Shown one piece after another: positions 25,912-33,553 of a stretch of DNA of 64,000 nucleotides. The translations under genes and the position numbers were made by a program. Under the pieces are notes generated by a model. It saw only the letters and a list, made by a program, of their open reading frames with translations. It had not been told where the DNA came from and made no database searches. Source of the stretch: Opitutia bacterium (lineage in GTDB: Bacteria > Verrucomicrobiota > Verrucomicrobiia > Opitutales > Opitutaceae); assembly GCA_947474365.1 (NCBI GenBank), contig CANJIU010000003.1, positions 1 to 64,000 on the forward strand. The letters run 5' to 3'. Every line of letters begins with the position of its first letter. Positions within the stretch are counted from its first letter, which is position 1.

Positions 25912-26931
25912 ATGGCATCTATAAAAAACACTTTCCGCCTGGTGCTGGCCTGCATTCTGATCAGTTCCCTGGCGTCAGCACAGACGGCGACCTTGGGTTC
26001 GGCGACCGGTATCTATGACGCGAAGGGTGGTGTCCTCACCCTCACGGCGACCGTGATCTATCCGGCCACGGCCAACACGGTTGGCGGCGTGGTGGTCGCC
26101 GCCGGTGGCTCGGGCTACAGCGGACTGCCCACGGTGACTTTTTCCGGAGGCGGCGGAGCGGGTGCGACCGCCACTGCCGAGGTGACCGGTGGTGCTGTGA
26201 CCGCCGTGAGAATCGTGAATCCGGGCGCTGGATACACAAGTCCGCCGGTGGTGATTTTCTCGGGTGGTGGCGGGACTGGCGTCACGGCCAATGCCGTGGC
26301 GATCCTGCCGCAGGCGATCGGCTTTTTGGTCAAGCTGCCGAGCGGTTGGGGCTTTGCGAGCCAGGCGCTCCCGGTCGGCGCCGCCGCCGTGACTTCACCC
26401 GCGGTCGGAGACTCGACCTTGGAATGGGGTTTTCTCTCGTTCCCGGCGGAGCGATTGCGCTGGACCTTTGACGTCTCCTACCCGCCTGGCCTGAGCGCCA
26501 GCCAGGTCGTCACGGTCGATGCGACGCAATCGGCCTATCGTCCCGGCCCGCTGTCCATTTCGGCGCCGGCCCTTGTGCTCGTTTTAGGCCGGCATAGCGC
26601 CGACTCCAATGGCGATGGTAAGATCGATCTAGCCGAACTGACCCGCGTGATTCAACTTTACAACACACGCAACGGGACCGTGCGTACTGGGCGCTATTTG
26701 GTTCAAGCCTCAGGGTCCGAGGATGGATTCAGCATCGACGGCACAACGCCAAACATCGCAACCGTCTCGCTCGCGCGTTATCATACGGCGGACTCGGACA
26801 AGAATGGTAAGATTACTCTGGTTGAACTGACACGGGTGATTGAACTGTACAGTGTGCGGAGCGGCGCGACCCGGACCGGCGCCTATCTGCCGCAGGACGG
26901 TACGGAGGATGGATTCGCCCCGGCGCCGTAA
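25912..26931 (+). CDS. Secreted protein with split N-terminal domain and two dockerin/EF-hand-like C-terminal motifs
   Basis: This is a 339-residue protein. Residues 1-23 form a signal peptide (LVLACILISSLASAQ). Residues about 24-57 and 136-222 together resemble the N-terminal domain of the upstream protein: VLTLTATVIYPATANTVG, then AIGFLVKLPSGWGFAS, ending AYRPGPLSISAP. They are separated by about 78 residues of two glycine-rich repeats (GGSGYSGLPTVTFSGGGG and GAGYTSPPVVIFSGGGG). Residues about 228-273 and 291-335 are two calcium-loop motifs (ADSNGDGKIDLAELTRVI and ADSDKNGKITLVELTRVI), each followed by RTGxY and EDGF. These resemble type I dockerin halves or EF-hands. It is probably a calcium-binding extracellular protein in the same locus as the giant. 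The function is unknown. Confidence 0.75.
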   Translation: MASIKNTFRLVLACILISSLASAQTATLGSATGIYDAKGGVLTLTATVIYPATANTVGGVVVAAGGSGYSGLPTVTFSGGGGAGATATAEVTGGAVTAVRIVNPGAGYTSPPVVIFSGGGGTGVTANAVAILPQAIGFLVKLPSGWGFASQALPVGAAAVTSPAVGDSTLEWGFLSFPAERLRWTFDVSYPPGLSASQVVTVDATQSAYRPGPLSISAPALVLVLGRHSADSNGDGKIDLAELTRVIQLYNTRNGTVRTGRYLVQASGSEDGFSIDGTTPNIATVSLARYHTADSDKNGKITLVELTRVIELYSVRSGATRTGAYLPQDGTEDGFAPAP

Positions 26932-27260
26932 GGAGGTGCCGATTTTGAATCCGAATCGCATCGGCAGGCCGGGCTTGCCTCGTAAAATGGATCCTAACCC
27001 AAGTTCGTCAGTTGGAGGGGCGCGGAAAAAAATTTCAGAGGTGAGCCGATGGCGGCGGGGCTTTGCTTCAGAGGAGGATTTTGGCCGGAGCGTGGTCAAC
27101 GACGATCAGAGGCCATGCGTTCCGTGAACGTGGCATGCTTGATTGTCAGCAGACCGGAGTTTGTGGCCCTCACGGCAACGCCCTCCCCGTCAACCAACCC
27201 CTGCCAGCGAAATGGGCAGGGGTTGCGCTTTTTCTACCGTCTTACCTCTGAGAAACGGAG
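26932..27260. other. Intergenic region before the tRNA
   Basis: No credible gene was found. A strong hairpin with a T tract (27196-27233) is the only structure seen. Short plus-strand open frames here lack homology-like features and run into the tRNA. Confidence 0.5.
27196..27233 (+). terminator. Rho-independent terminator-like hairpin
   Basis: A 10-bp perfect stem (AACCCCTGCC with GGCAGGGGTT) and 9-nt loop are followed by GCGCTTTTT. The T tract is on the plus strand. It is 265 bp past the upstream gene, so it may end a longer transcript or an unrecognised small RNA. Confidence 0.65.
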
Positions 27261-27343
27261 TGCCCGGGGCGGGGCTCGAACCCGCACGGCCTTGCGGCCA
27301 AGGGATTTTAAGTCCCTAGTGTCTACCATTTCACCACCCGGGC
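27261..27343 (-). tRNA. tRNA-Leu (anticodon UAA)
   Basis: Read on the minus strand, the acceptor GCCCGGG pairs with CCCGGGC. The anticodon stem AGGGA/TCCCT encloses CTTAAAA with anticodon TAA. A long variable arm (GGCCGCAAGGCC) marks a class II tRNA. The T arm is GCGGG-TTCGAGC-CCCGC. The discriminator base is A and CCA is not encoded. Confidence 0.95.
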
Positions 27344-27557
27344 TTTGACTGAGGGAAGGAAAACGCACGCGGGCGGGTAATTCCAAGACAAACTCACCTA
27401 ATTACCGTTTCACTGGAGATCCGCCTTCCACGGTTCGCTCGTACTCCAGCAAAGGCACGCGGTAAACGGCGTGTGGTACCGGCGGGCTCGAATTTCGGAA
27501 ACTCGACTTACGGGATTCACCTTGCCCGAAATTCTGACCGTCACCACGGTGCGCCAA

Positions 27558-28145
27558 GTGAAAATCGGATTTCTTGGCGGGAGTTTTGACCCCGTCCACT
27601 TTGGCCACTTGCTGGCGGCTCAGGATGCATTCGAGCAGTACAAGCTCGATCGCCTTATTCTGGTGCCGGCGGCACAGGCGCCGTTGAAGCCCAATGACGT
27701 CCAGTCGTCCGCCGAGGATCGTTTGGCGATGCTCCGCGCGGCCGTCGAGTGGGACCGACGCTTTGAGATTTCCGATCTGGAACTGCGGCGTGGTGGAGTC
27801 AGTTATACGATCGACTCTGCCCGGCATTTTCGCGCGCTCTATCCGAACGACGAACTGTACTGGGTGATTGGAGGCGACCAACTCCCCAAGCTGCATCTTT
27901 GGAAGGATATCGGCGAACTCGCCCAGTTGGTTGAGTTCATCTTCCTGGAACGTCCAGGCTATCCCAACAAACCTCGGCCGGATATACCGGGATTGCGGCT
28001 CCACCGTTGCGACGGCCACCTTCTTGCAATCAGTTCAACCGAATTGCGCGAACGGACCCGCCGTAACCTCTCTCTCGATTACTTTGTTCCGCATAAGGCC
28101 ATTGTTTTCATCAGAGAACACGCTTTATATCGCGAATCGAAATGA
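27558..28145 (+). CDS. nadD: Nicotinate-nucleotide adenylyltransferase
   Basis: The enzyme transfers AMP from ATP to nicotinate mononucleotide, making deamido-NAD in cytoplasmic NAD synthesis. The nucleotidyltransferase signature GGSFDPVHFGH lies at residues about 6-16, and the C-terminal ISSTELRER motif is present. The length of about 195 residues from the GTG at 27558 fits the family. The frame is open from 27471, but the extra N-terminal residues are not family-like; a GTG at 27549 is also possible. The stop overlaps the start of rsfS by 4 nt (ATGA). This coupling of nadD to rsfS is a widely conserved arrangement. Confidence 0.93.
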   Translation: MKIGFLGGSFDPVHFGHLLAAQDAFEQYKLDRLILVPAAQAPLKPNDVQSSAEDRLAMLRAAVEWDRRFEISDLELRRGGVSYTIDSARHFRALYPNDELYWVIGGDQLPKLHLWKDIGELAQLVEFIFLERPGYPNKPRPDIPGLRLHRCDGHLLAISSTELRERTRRNLSLDYFVPHKAIVFIREHALYRESK

Positions 28146-28591
28146 AACCCAAAAAGATCGTACCACTCGAACTCGTGAAACTGTGCTGTCGGGCCCTCGA
28201 CGAAAAGAAGGCTGGAGAACTCACGATCCTCGATGTGTCGGAGCAGTCATCGATTACCGATTTTCTGGTCTTGGCGACAGCGACTTCGGAACCGCACCTT
28301 CGCGCTCTCCGGGTCGAACTCGAAAAGGCCCTCGATGCGAACAAGGTGCATTTGGTCGGGATGGAAACCTCCCAGGAAAGCGGCTGGACGGTCGTCGATG
28401 CCTTTGATGTGATGATTCATCTTTTTCTTCCGGAAACGCGCGAGCGATTCGGATTGGAACGTCTGTGGCGGGATGCAACGGAAATTTCACTCGCCCGAGT
28501 CCTTGCTCCGACGTTGAAGGTGGCCAAGGCAAGAGTGGCGCGAGCAAAGCCTCCGGCTAAATCCCGCCCGAAGAAGTCGGTCTCCAAATGA
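28142..28591 (+). CDS. rsfS: Ribosomal silencing factor RsfS
   Basis: RsfS binds ribosomal protein uL14 and blocks joining of the ribosomal subunits when nutrients are scarce. Family sequence is visible in DEKKAGELTILDVSEQSSITD, in FLVLATATSEPHLRAL and in GWTVVDAFDVMIHLFLPETRERFGLERLW. The protein has 149 residues, including a basic 30-residue C-terminal tail rich in Lys, Arg and Pro beyond the usual domain end. It overlaps nadD by 4 nt, which suggests translational coupling. Confidence 0.93.
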   Translation: MKPKKIVPLELVKLCCRALDEKKAGELTILDVSEQSSITDFLVLATATSEPHLRALRVELEKALDANKVHLVGMETSQESGWTVVDAFDVMIHLFLPETRERFGLERLWRDATEISLARVLAPTLKVAKARVARAKPPAKSRPKKSVSK

Positions 28592-28767
28592 CAGGAAAAA
28601 GCGCCTCGGGTGGTTTTTTGATGGGTAATTTACACTACGTAGTCAGTATGTCCCATACGTGATTGCCTGAAATTTACTAATTGCTCCCACCCGGTTGGGG
28701 CGCCATCGTTCCGTTTTACTGCTCATCCTTGAGCGCTAATCATACTAATAAATAGATAAAACTGCCC

Positions 28768-29121
28768 ATGAACAAGTCACACTCCGCCCAAAAGGGCTTC
28801 ACCCTCGTTGAAATCATGATCGTCGTCGTCATCATCGGCCTCTTGGCTGCGATGGCGATTCCGGCGTTCCAAAAGGTCCGCGTCGCTTCTCAGGACAAAG
28901 CCGTTTTGAACAACGCCCGTCAGATGGCCGCTGCCGCTGACCAATACTACTTGGAAAACGGTGCGACGTACGCCATTTCGACCAGTCTTGTGGGTGCCAC
29001 AAATTACGTTAAGGCGCTTAACACGGTTGCCAGCGAATCGTATCCTGCTGGTTACACCCAGGGTGTTACGATTACGATTGCTGGCGTCGCCAATGCCCGT
29101 ACGATCACCTACGCTCCCTGA
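28768..29121 (+). CDS. Type IV pilin-like major pilin/pseudopilin, copy 1
   Basis: This is a 117-residue prepilin. A ten-residue leader ends in KG, followed by FTLVEIMIVVVIIGLLAAMA with the conserved Glu at mature position 5. The hydrophobic N-terminal helix would anchor and then assemble the subunit after cleavage by prepilin peptidase. The soluble domain is short (about 85 residues) and has no cysteines. It begins NARQMAAAADQYYLENGATY and ends GVANARTITYAP. A strong terminator follows 24 bp downstream and a paralogue follows that. No pilus assembly genes are in the window. No Shine-Dalgarno is visible; the ATG is fixed by the leader length. Confidence 0.88.
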   Translation: MNKSHSAQKGFTLVEIMIVVVIIGLLAAMAIPAFQKVRVASQDKAVLNNARQMAAAADQYYLENGATYAISTSLVGATNYVKALNTVASESYPAGYTQGVTITIAGVANARTITYAP

Positions 29122-29145
29122 TTTTGGGACTGCATGAAGCTTTCG

Positions 29146-29176
29146 AACCGCCCGCAGTAGCGGGCGGTTTTTTTTT
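29146..29176 (+). terminator. Rho-independent terminator after pilin copy 1
   Basis: A 9-bp stem AACCGCCCG/CGGGCGGTT with loop CAGTAG is followed by eight or more T residues. Confidence 0.92.
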
Positions 29177-29332
29177 GCCAACCCGCGTGTGGGTGCAGTC
29201 GCGAATTTGGGATGAGTAGTGTCCGCCTTGTTTGCGACGCGAGATTACTGGATTTTCGCTCGTGTAATTTTACCCGCTGCCGCACGTTTGGGTTCGATCA
29301 AAAAGAAGGCTGTGCGGTCTCCATCCCACCCC

Positions 29333-29686
29333 ATGAAATCATTCACCCAATATCGCGACGCCTTCACGCTGGTTGAAATCATGATCGTGGTTGTCATCAT
29401 CGGATTGCTGGCCTCGATTGCGATTCCGGCATTCCAAAAAGTTCGCGTTCAGTCTCAGGACAAGGCGGTGATGAACAATGCACGGCAAATGGCCGCGGCA
29501 GCCGACCAGTATTTCCTAGAGTTTGGCGGTTCGTCCGCCGCTCTCAACAACCTTATTGGTGCGACGAATTATGTGAAGTCGATCAATTCTGTTGCTGGCG
29601 AAAGCTATCCGGATTTCTACACCCAAGGGGTGACCATCACAATCACTGGTGTCGCTTCGGCGCGTACGATCACGTATTCTCCGTGA
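29333..29686 (+). CDS. Type IV pilin-like pilin/pseudopilin, copy 2
   Basis: This 117-residue paralogue is the same length as copy 1. The soluble parts align almost without gaps (NARQMAAAADQYFLEFGG and GESYPDFYTQGVTITITGVA). The ATG at 29333 was chosen because it gives a ten-residue leader; the frame is open from 29219, but the extra residues are not leader-like. The residue before the mature Phe is Ala (RDAFTLVE) rather than the usual Gly. The Glu at mature position 5 is conserved. It has its own terminator, so the two pilins appear to be separate transcripts. Confidence 0.87.
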   Translation: MKSFTQYRDAFTLVEIMIVVVIIGLLASIAIPAFQKVRVQSQDKAVMNNARQMAAAADQYFLEFGGSSAALNNLIGATNYVKSINSVAGESYPDFYTQGVTITITGVASARTITYSP

Positions 29687-29718
29687 TGGGCTCGTCCTGA
29701 CGGTATTGTCGTGCTCCT

Positions 29719-29746
29719 GCCGCTCGATTTTCGGGCGGCTTTTTTT
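29719..29746 (+). terminator. Rho-independent terminator after pilin copy 2
   Basis: GCCGCTCG pairs with CGGGCGGC (one G-T pair) around a 5-nt loop and is followed by seven T residues. Confidence 0.88.
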
Positions 29747-29820
29747 GCAGTTCCCAAGTCTGGCGGCTCTCATCCAGCTTTCTTTTTCCGGGCTGTCATC
29801 CAATCTCGCAGGCCGTCCGT

Positions 29821-31686
29821 ATGAATTCCCTGTCCTCCGCCACCCTGCTTGCTGATCGCCGGTGCTGGTTGCTGATGCTATCGGCTGCGCTCGCGGGCGT
29901 CCTGGGGTTTTTCGCCGTACCGGATTCGCTCGCCATCGGTTTTGTTTCCCGTGCGGGTTTCTGGTTTGTTTTGGCCGGTTTTGCCGTATGGGTGTGGTCG
30001 CTCGGCTCCTCGTTTGTTCCCGGCCTGCGGAACTGGCGGTGGCGAGAGTCCGATTGGACGTCGGTTGCCGTGGTCTTGCTGGCGGGGGTGTTGCTGCTCG
30101 CGCACGAACGGTTTGGTTTCAAAATTGTCATGGACGAGGTGATGCTGCTCGGCACCTCGATGGGCATGCATTTTGACAAGGCGGCCCTCACGCCCCTGAG
30201 GGGAAATGACATTCAGGGCGCATTCATGATTATCGAGGGCATCGTGGACAAGCGGCCGTTGTTTTTTCCGTTTCTCGTCTCGTTGTTGCATGATCTTTTC
30301 GGATACCGGCCGGCCAACGCCTTTGTGCTCAATGGTGCGCTGACGTTTGTCTTTCTCGGGATGGTCTGTGCCACGGGACGGATGCTCGCCGGCCGCGTGG
30401 CGGGTTGGATCGGGGTGGCGCTTTTTGCCGGTCTTCCCTTGTTGGGCCAGAACTGCACCGGCGGAGGGTTTGAGCTGCTGAACCTGGTGATGATGCTGGG
30501 TACGGTGATGCTCGGTGCTCGTTATATCGGGAAGCGCGACGACGCGGCGTTAATCGCATTTGTCTACTCCGGGTTGTTGCTGGTGCAGGTGCGTTACGAG
30601 TCGGGAATTTTTATGCTACCGGTCGCCGTGGTAATTTTCTGGGTGTGGTGGCAGGAGGGCCGGGTGCAATTGCCTTGGGCGGTCATCTTCGCCCCGCTCC
30701 TCATGGTTCATCACCCGCTGCAACAGCGCATCTTCGACATCCGCTCGTCTTCCTGGGAAATGGCCAGCCGACCTGGTCTCACCTCGCCCTTTTCCATCGG
30801 CTACGTCCCCGACAATTTGGGGCATGCGATGAAATTTTTCTTTGGCAACGCGGCTGATCAGCCCAACTCGTGGGTCCTGTCTGCGTTCGGCTGCGTTGCC
30901 ATTCCCTTTTTTGCGCTGTTGGTGCTGAAGCGCCTTCGCCTCCTTAAGGCTGAGCCCGCCATTTCCGTGGCATTGACCGTTTTCAGCGTCGGATTCGCGC
31001 TGCAGTTTGTCCTGATGATGTGTTATGCATGGGGATTCGACGAGGTGGTGACGCGACGGCTAAGTCTGCCGACGCATCTCGGCATGGTGCTGGCGGTGCT
31101 GTCCGTCCTGCCGCAATTTGCCAATCCGCTCGTTCACCGGGTGCTGCTTGCTGTTGCGAGTGTGGGCCTGATCGCCCGCAGCGTGCCGTCGATGGCGGCA
31201 CATGCCTACAGTCAGGAATATACTCCGGGCCGCGAAACCGCGTGGCGGCGAGACTTCATGGCCGCCCAGCCGCGCCCTGATTACCTGATGATCGACAACG
31301 ATTCCACCCTCTGGGTGACTCATCTGGTTTCCTCCACTCCGACCGTCGTGGCAACGAAGCGAGCCGGCGACATCGCGTTTCACATGCGCAACCGGACGTT
31401 TTCCGGAGTCTTCGTTTTCCAGCGGTATGAAATCGACGCCGAGACGGGCAAGATGACCCTGCGGAAGGGCGACGACTTGGGGCCGGCGTTTGTACTGGAG
31501 CCGGTCGTGGAGGAACGACTGCAGTTGCTCACTCTGTCTCGAATCAGCCGGGTGAAGGAGATTAGATTGGAGGCCGGGAATGTCAGTACGCCGGATCCCG
31601 AGGATCATCTGGTGCCGAAGAGCCGGGCAGCCATCGAGGAGGCGCGGCGACTTTTCATGGAGAGTTACATGAAACAGCTGCCCTGA
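29821..31686 (+). CDS. Multi-membrane GT39/PMT-like glycosyltransferase, paralogue 1
   Basis: A 621-residue integral membrane protein with about 12 hydrophobic segments spread over residues 15-450 and a soluble C-terminal part of about 170 residues. After the first segments there is a conserved-looking acidic pair (FKIVMDEVMLLGTSMGMH), in the loop where GT-C enzymes of the GT39/ArnT type keep their catalytic Asp. This is followed by DKRPLFFPFLVSLLHDLFG. The family is inferred from topology and this motif. It would move a sugar from a polyprenyl-phosphate donor onto a lipid or protein acceptor outside the membrane. The next gene is a full-length paralogue of the same size. Confidence 0.7.
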   Translation: MNSLSSATLLADRRCWLLMLSAALAGVLGFFAVPDSLAIGFVSRAGFWFVLAGFAVWVWSLGSSFVPGLRNWRWRESDWTSVAVVLLAGVLLLAHERFGFKIVMDEVMLLGTSMGMHFDKAALTPLRGNDIQGAFMIIEGIVDKRPLFFPFLVSLLHDLFGYRPANAFVLNGALTFVFLGMVCATGRMLAGRVAGWIGVALFAGLPLLGQNCTGGGFELLNLVMMLGTVMLGARYIGKRDDAALIAFVYSGLLLVQVRYESGIFMLPVAVVIFWVWWQEGRVQLPWAVIFAPLLMVHHPLQQRIFDIRSSSWEMASRPGLTSPFSIGYVPDNLGHAMKFFFGNAADQPNSWVLSAFGCVAIPFFALLVLKRLRLLKAEPAISVALTVFSVGFALQFVLMMCYAWGFDEVVTRRLSLPTHLGMVLAVLSVLPQFANPLVHRVLLAVASVGLIARSVPSMAAHAYSQEYTPGRETAWRRDFMAAQPRPDYLMIDNDSTLWVTHLVSSTPTVVATKRAGDIAFHMRNRTFSGVFVFQRYEIDAETGKMTLRKGDDLGPAFVLEPVVEERLQLLTLSRISRVKEIRLEAGNVSTPDPEDHLVPKSRAAIEEARRLFMESYMKQLP

Positions 31687-31705
31687 GTTGCTCGCCGTCC
31701 GAATC

Positions 31706-33553
31706 GTGAAAGTCCGTCCTTTTACCGCTTTGTTCCAGTCCGCCGCGGAGCGCCCCCGTCTGCTCGTGTTTGCGGCGTGTGCGATCGCCGCGGTCGTAAT
31801 CGGTTTCGTCGCGGTGCCGCCGGAGGTGGCGGAAAAACTCATCAGCGCGGGCGGATACTATTACGTCGCTGGAACCTTTGCCGCATTTTTGTTCTACGGC
31901 TGGCGCGTGGCCCGGGTCAGGCGGGAGGTGTGGCGCAGTTGGCTGCGTCGGCCCGGGTGGGTGGGGCTGGCGCTGCTCGGCGCGACGCTTTTTTCCGTCT
32001 GGGCGGACGAATTCAAACACAAGGTGCTCTTTGATGAATACGTGCTGCAGGGCACGGCCTGGCACATGCACGCGACCAAGGAAATAGGTGTGCCGATGCG
32101 GGCGTATGATATTTCTGGCACGTGGCTCGCCATCGACGTGTTTCTGGACAAGCGGCCCTATTTTTTCACGTTTCTCCTCTCGCTGGTTCATGATCTCACC
32201 GGCTTCCGGCTGATCAATGTCTTTGCTCTCAACGTGGCCCTTGCGGCGCTTTGCCTAGGGCTGACTTACTGGCTGGGACGGGCCATAACGGGCCGGAGGG
32301 GGCCGGCTGTGCTCGCGGTGGCACTGCTGGTGACGATGCCGTTGTTCGGCCAGAATGCCACCGGGGCCGGGATGGAAATGCACAATCTCGCGATGATTGC
32401 GGTAGTGATGGCCAGCTCGATTTTGTATCTGCGTGCGCCTGACCGTGACCGGTTGGCGCTGCTGGTTCTCGCCACCGTGCTGCTCGCGCAGAGCCGCTAC
32501 GAATCGGTGCTTTTTGTCGGACCGGTCGCGGTGATCATCGTGCTGGGCTGGTTGCGCCGCGGTTCATTGCTCCTGCCGTGGCCGGCCGTCGCCGCGCCGC
32601 TGTTGCTGGTACCGTATGCGTGGCACGACCGTGTCGTCGACACGAAGAAAGTGCTCTGGCAGTTGCGAGAGGGGGAGACGTCGCGCTTTGGCCTCGGCTA
32701 TCTGTCGGGAAATCTCGAGGGGGCGTGGAATTTCTTTTTCAGCACGTCGCCCGCCCAACCCAATTCCCTGTGGCTCACCCTGCTGGGTCTGGCCGGCGCG
32801 CTTTGGGCGTTCGTCAGCCTCGTGCGTAGCTGGCGCGAGCGAAAAGCCGGGGGTCTTCCGCTTGGATCGCCGGCGGTCGTGGTCGGGCTGTGCGCCCTGG
32901 CGATCGTGGCCAACGTCGTGCTCCTGATGTTTTACTACTGGAGCCGGTTCGACGAACCGATCGCGGCGCGGTTTGCGCTTCCTTCGTGCCTGCTGCTCGC
33001 GCTGATCGTGGGCTGGTTCGTGCACTCGCTCGACGCTCGTCGCCTGCCCGCCACGCGGGTGGCGGCTTTGGGAATCGGGGTGTGGTTCTTCGTGGTCGCG
33101 GCCCCGGCGTATTCGCGCCGCATTTACACGTCGCAGAATCTGGTGATGCGCGAACTGGAATGGGAAATCGAGCGCGTGAAGGCCCGCCGCGGGCCCGTCC
33201 TCCTCATCACGCAGAAGGCGACGATGCCTTTCCTTCTCCAGCACATCTCGACTGTCAACACGGCGTCGGCCCGGATGCGTGTCGACCAGATTGCGTGGCA
33301 TATGCGGGCGGGCACCTTTCGCGAGGTGCTCGTATCCCAGGTGATCCGCCCGACATCGGCGCAGGGTGATTGCGGTGTGGAACCGGACGAGCTTTTGCCC
33401 GATGGTTTCCGCCTGCAGCTGATTGAACAGAAGCGTTTTGGGGCCCGCTGGATTCGCATCAGCCGTTTGGTTGAAATTGTGCCGCCACCGCAGCTGGCCG
33501 CCGCCGGCACCGCGCAATCCTCACGGGCGGGCCTTGACGGTGCGTTCGATTAG
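31706..33553 (+). CDS. Multi-membrane GT39/PMT-like glycosyltransferase, paralogue 2
   Basis: About 615 residues from a GTG at 31706; a TTG at 31688, 1 bp after the upstream stop, is the alternative start. It is homologous along its length to the preceding gene: KVLFDEYVLQGTAWHMH matches MDEVMLLGTSMGMH, and DKRPYFFTFLLSLVHDLTGF matches DKRPLFFPFLVSLLHDLFGY. It has about 12 membrane segments and a soluble C-terminal domain. The acidic loop pair (DE) is kept. The last 33 bp overlap the 3' end of the convergent gene on the minus strand. It was presumably produced by tandem duplication with substantial divergence. Confidence 0.7.
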   Translation: MKVRPFTALFQSAAERPRLLVFAACAIAAVVIGFVAVPPEVAEKLISAGGYYYVAGTFAAFLFYGWRVARVRREVWRSWLRRPGWVGLALLGATLFSVWADEFKHKVLFDEYVLQGTAWHMHATKEIGVPMRAYDISGTWLAIDVFLDKRPYFFTFLLSLVHDLTGFRLINVFALNVALAALCLGLTYWLGRAITGRRGPAVLAVALLVTMPLFGQNATGAGMEMHNLAMIAVVMASSILYLRAPDRDRLALLVLATVLLAQSRYESVLFVGPVAVIIVLGWLRRGSLLLPWPAVAAPLLLVPYAWHDRVVDTKKVLWQLREGETSRFGLGYLSGNLEGAWNFFFSTSPAQPNSLWLTLLGLAGALWAFVSLVRSWRERKAGGLPLGSPAVVVGLCALAIVANVVLLMFYYWSRFDEPIAARFALPSCLLLALIVGWFVHSLDARRLPATRVAALGIGVWFFVVAAPAYSRRIYTSQNLVMRELEWEIERVKARRGPVLLITQKATMPFLLQHISTVNTASARMRVDQIAWHMRAGTFREVLVSQVIRPTSAQGDCGVEPDELLPDGFRLQLIEQKRFGARWIRISRLVEIVPPPQLAAAGTAQSSRAGLDGAFD

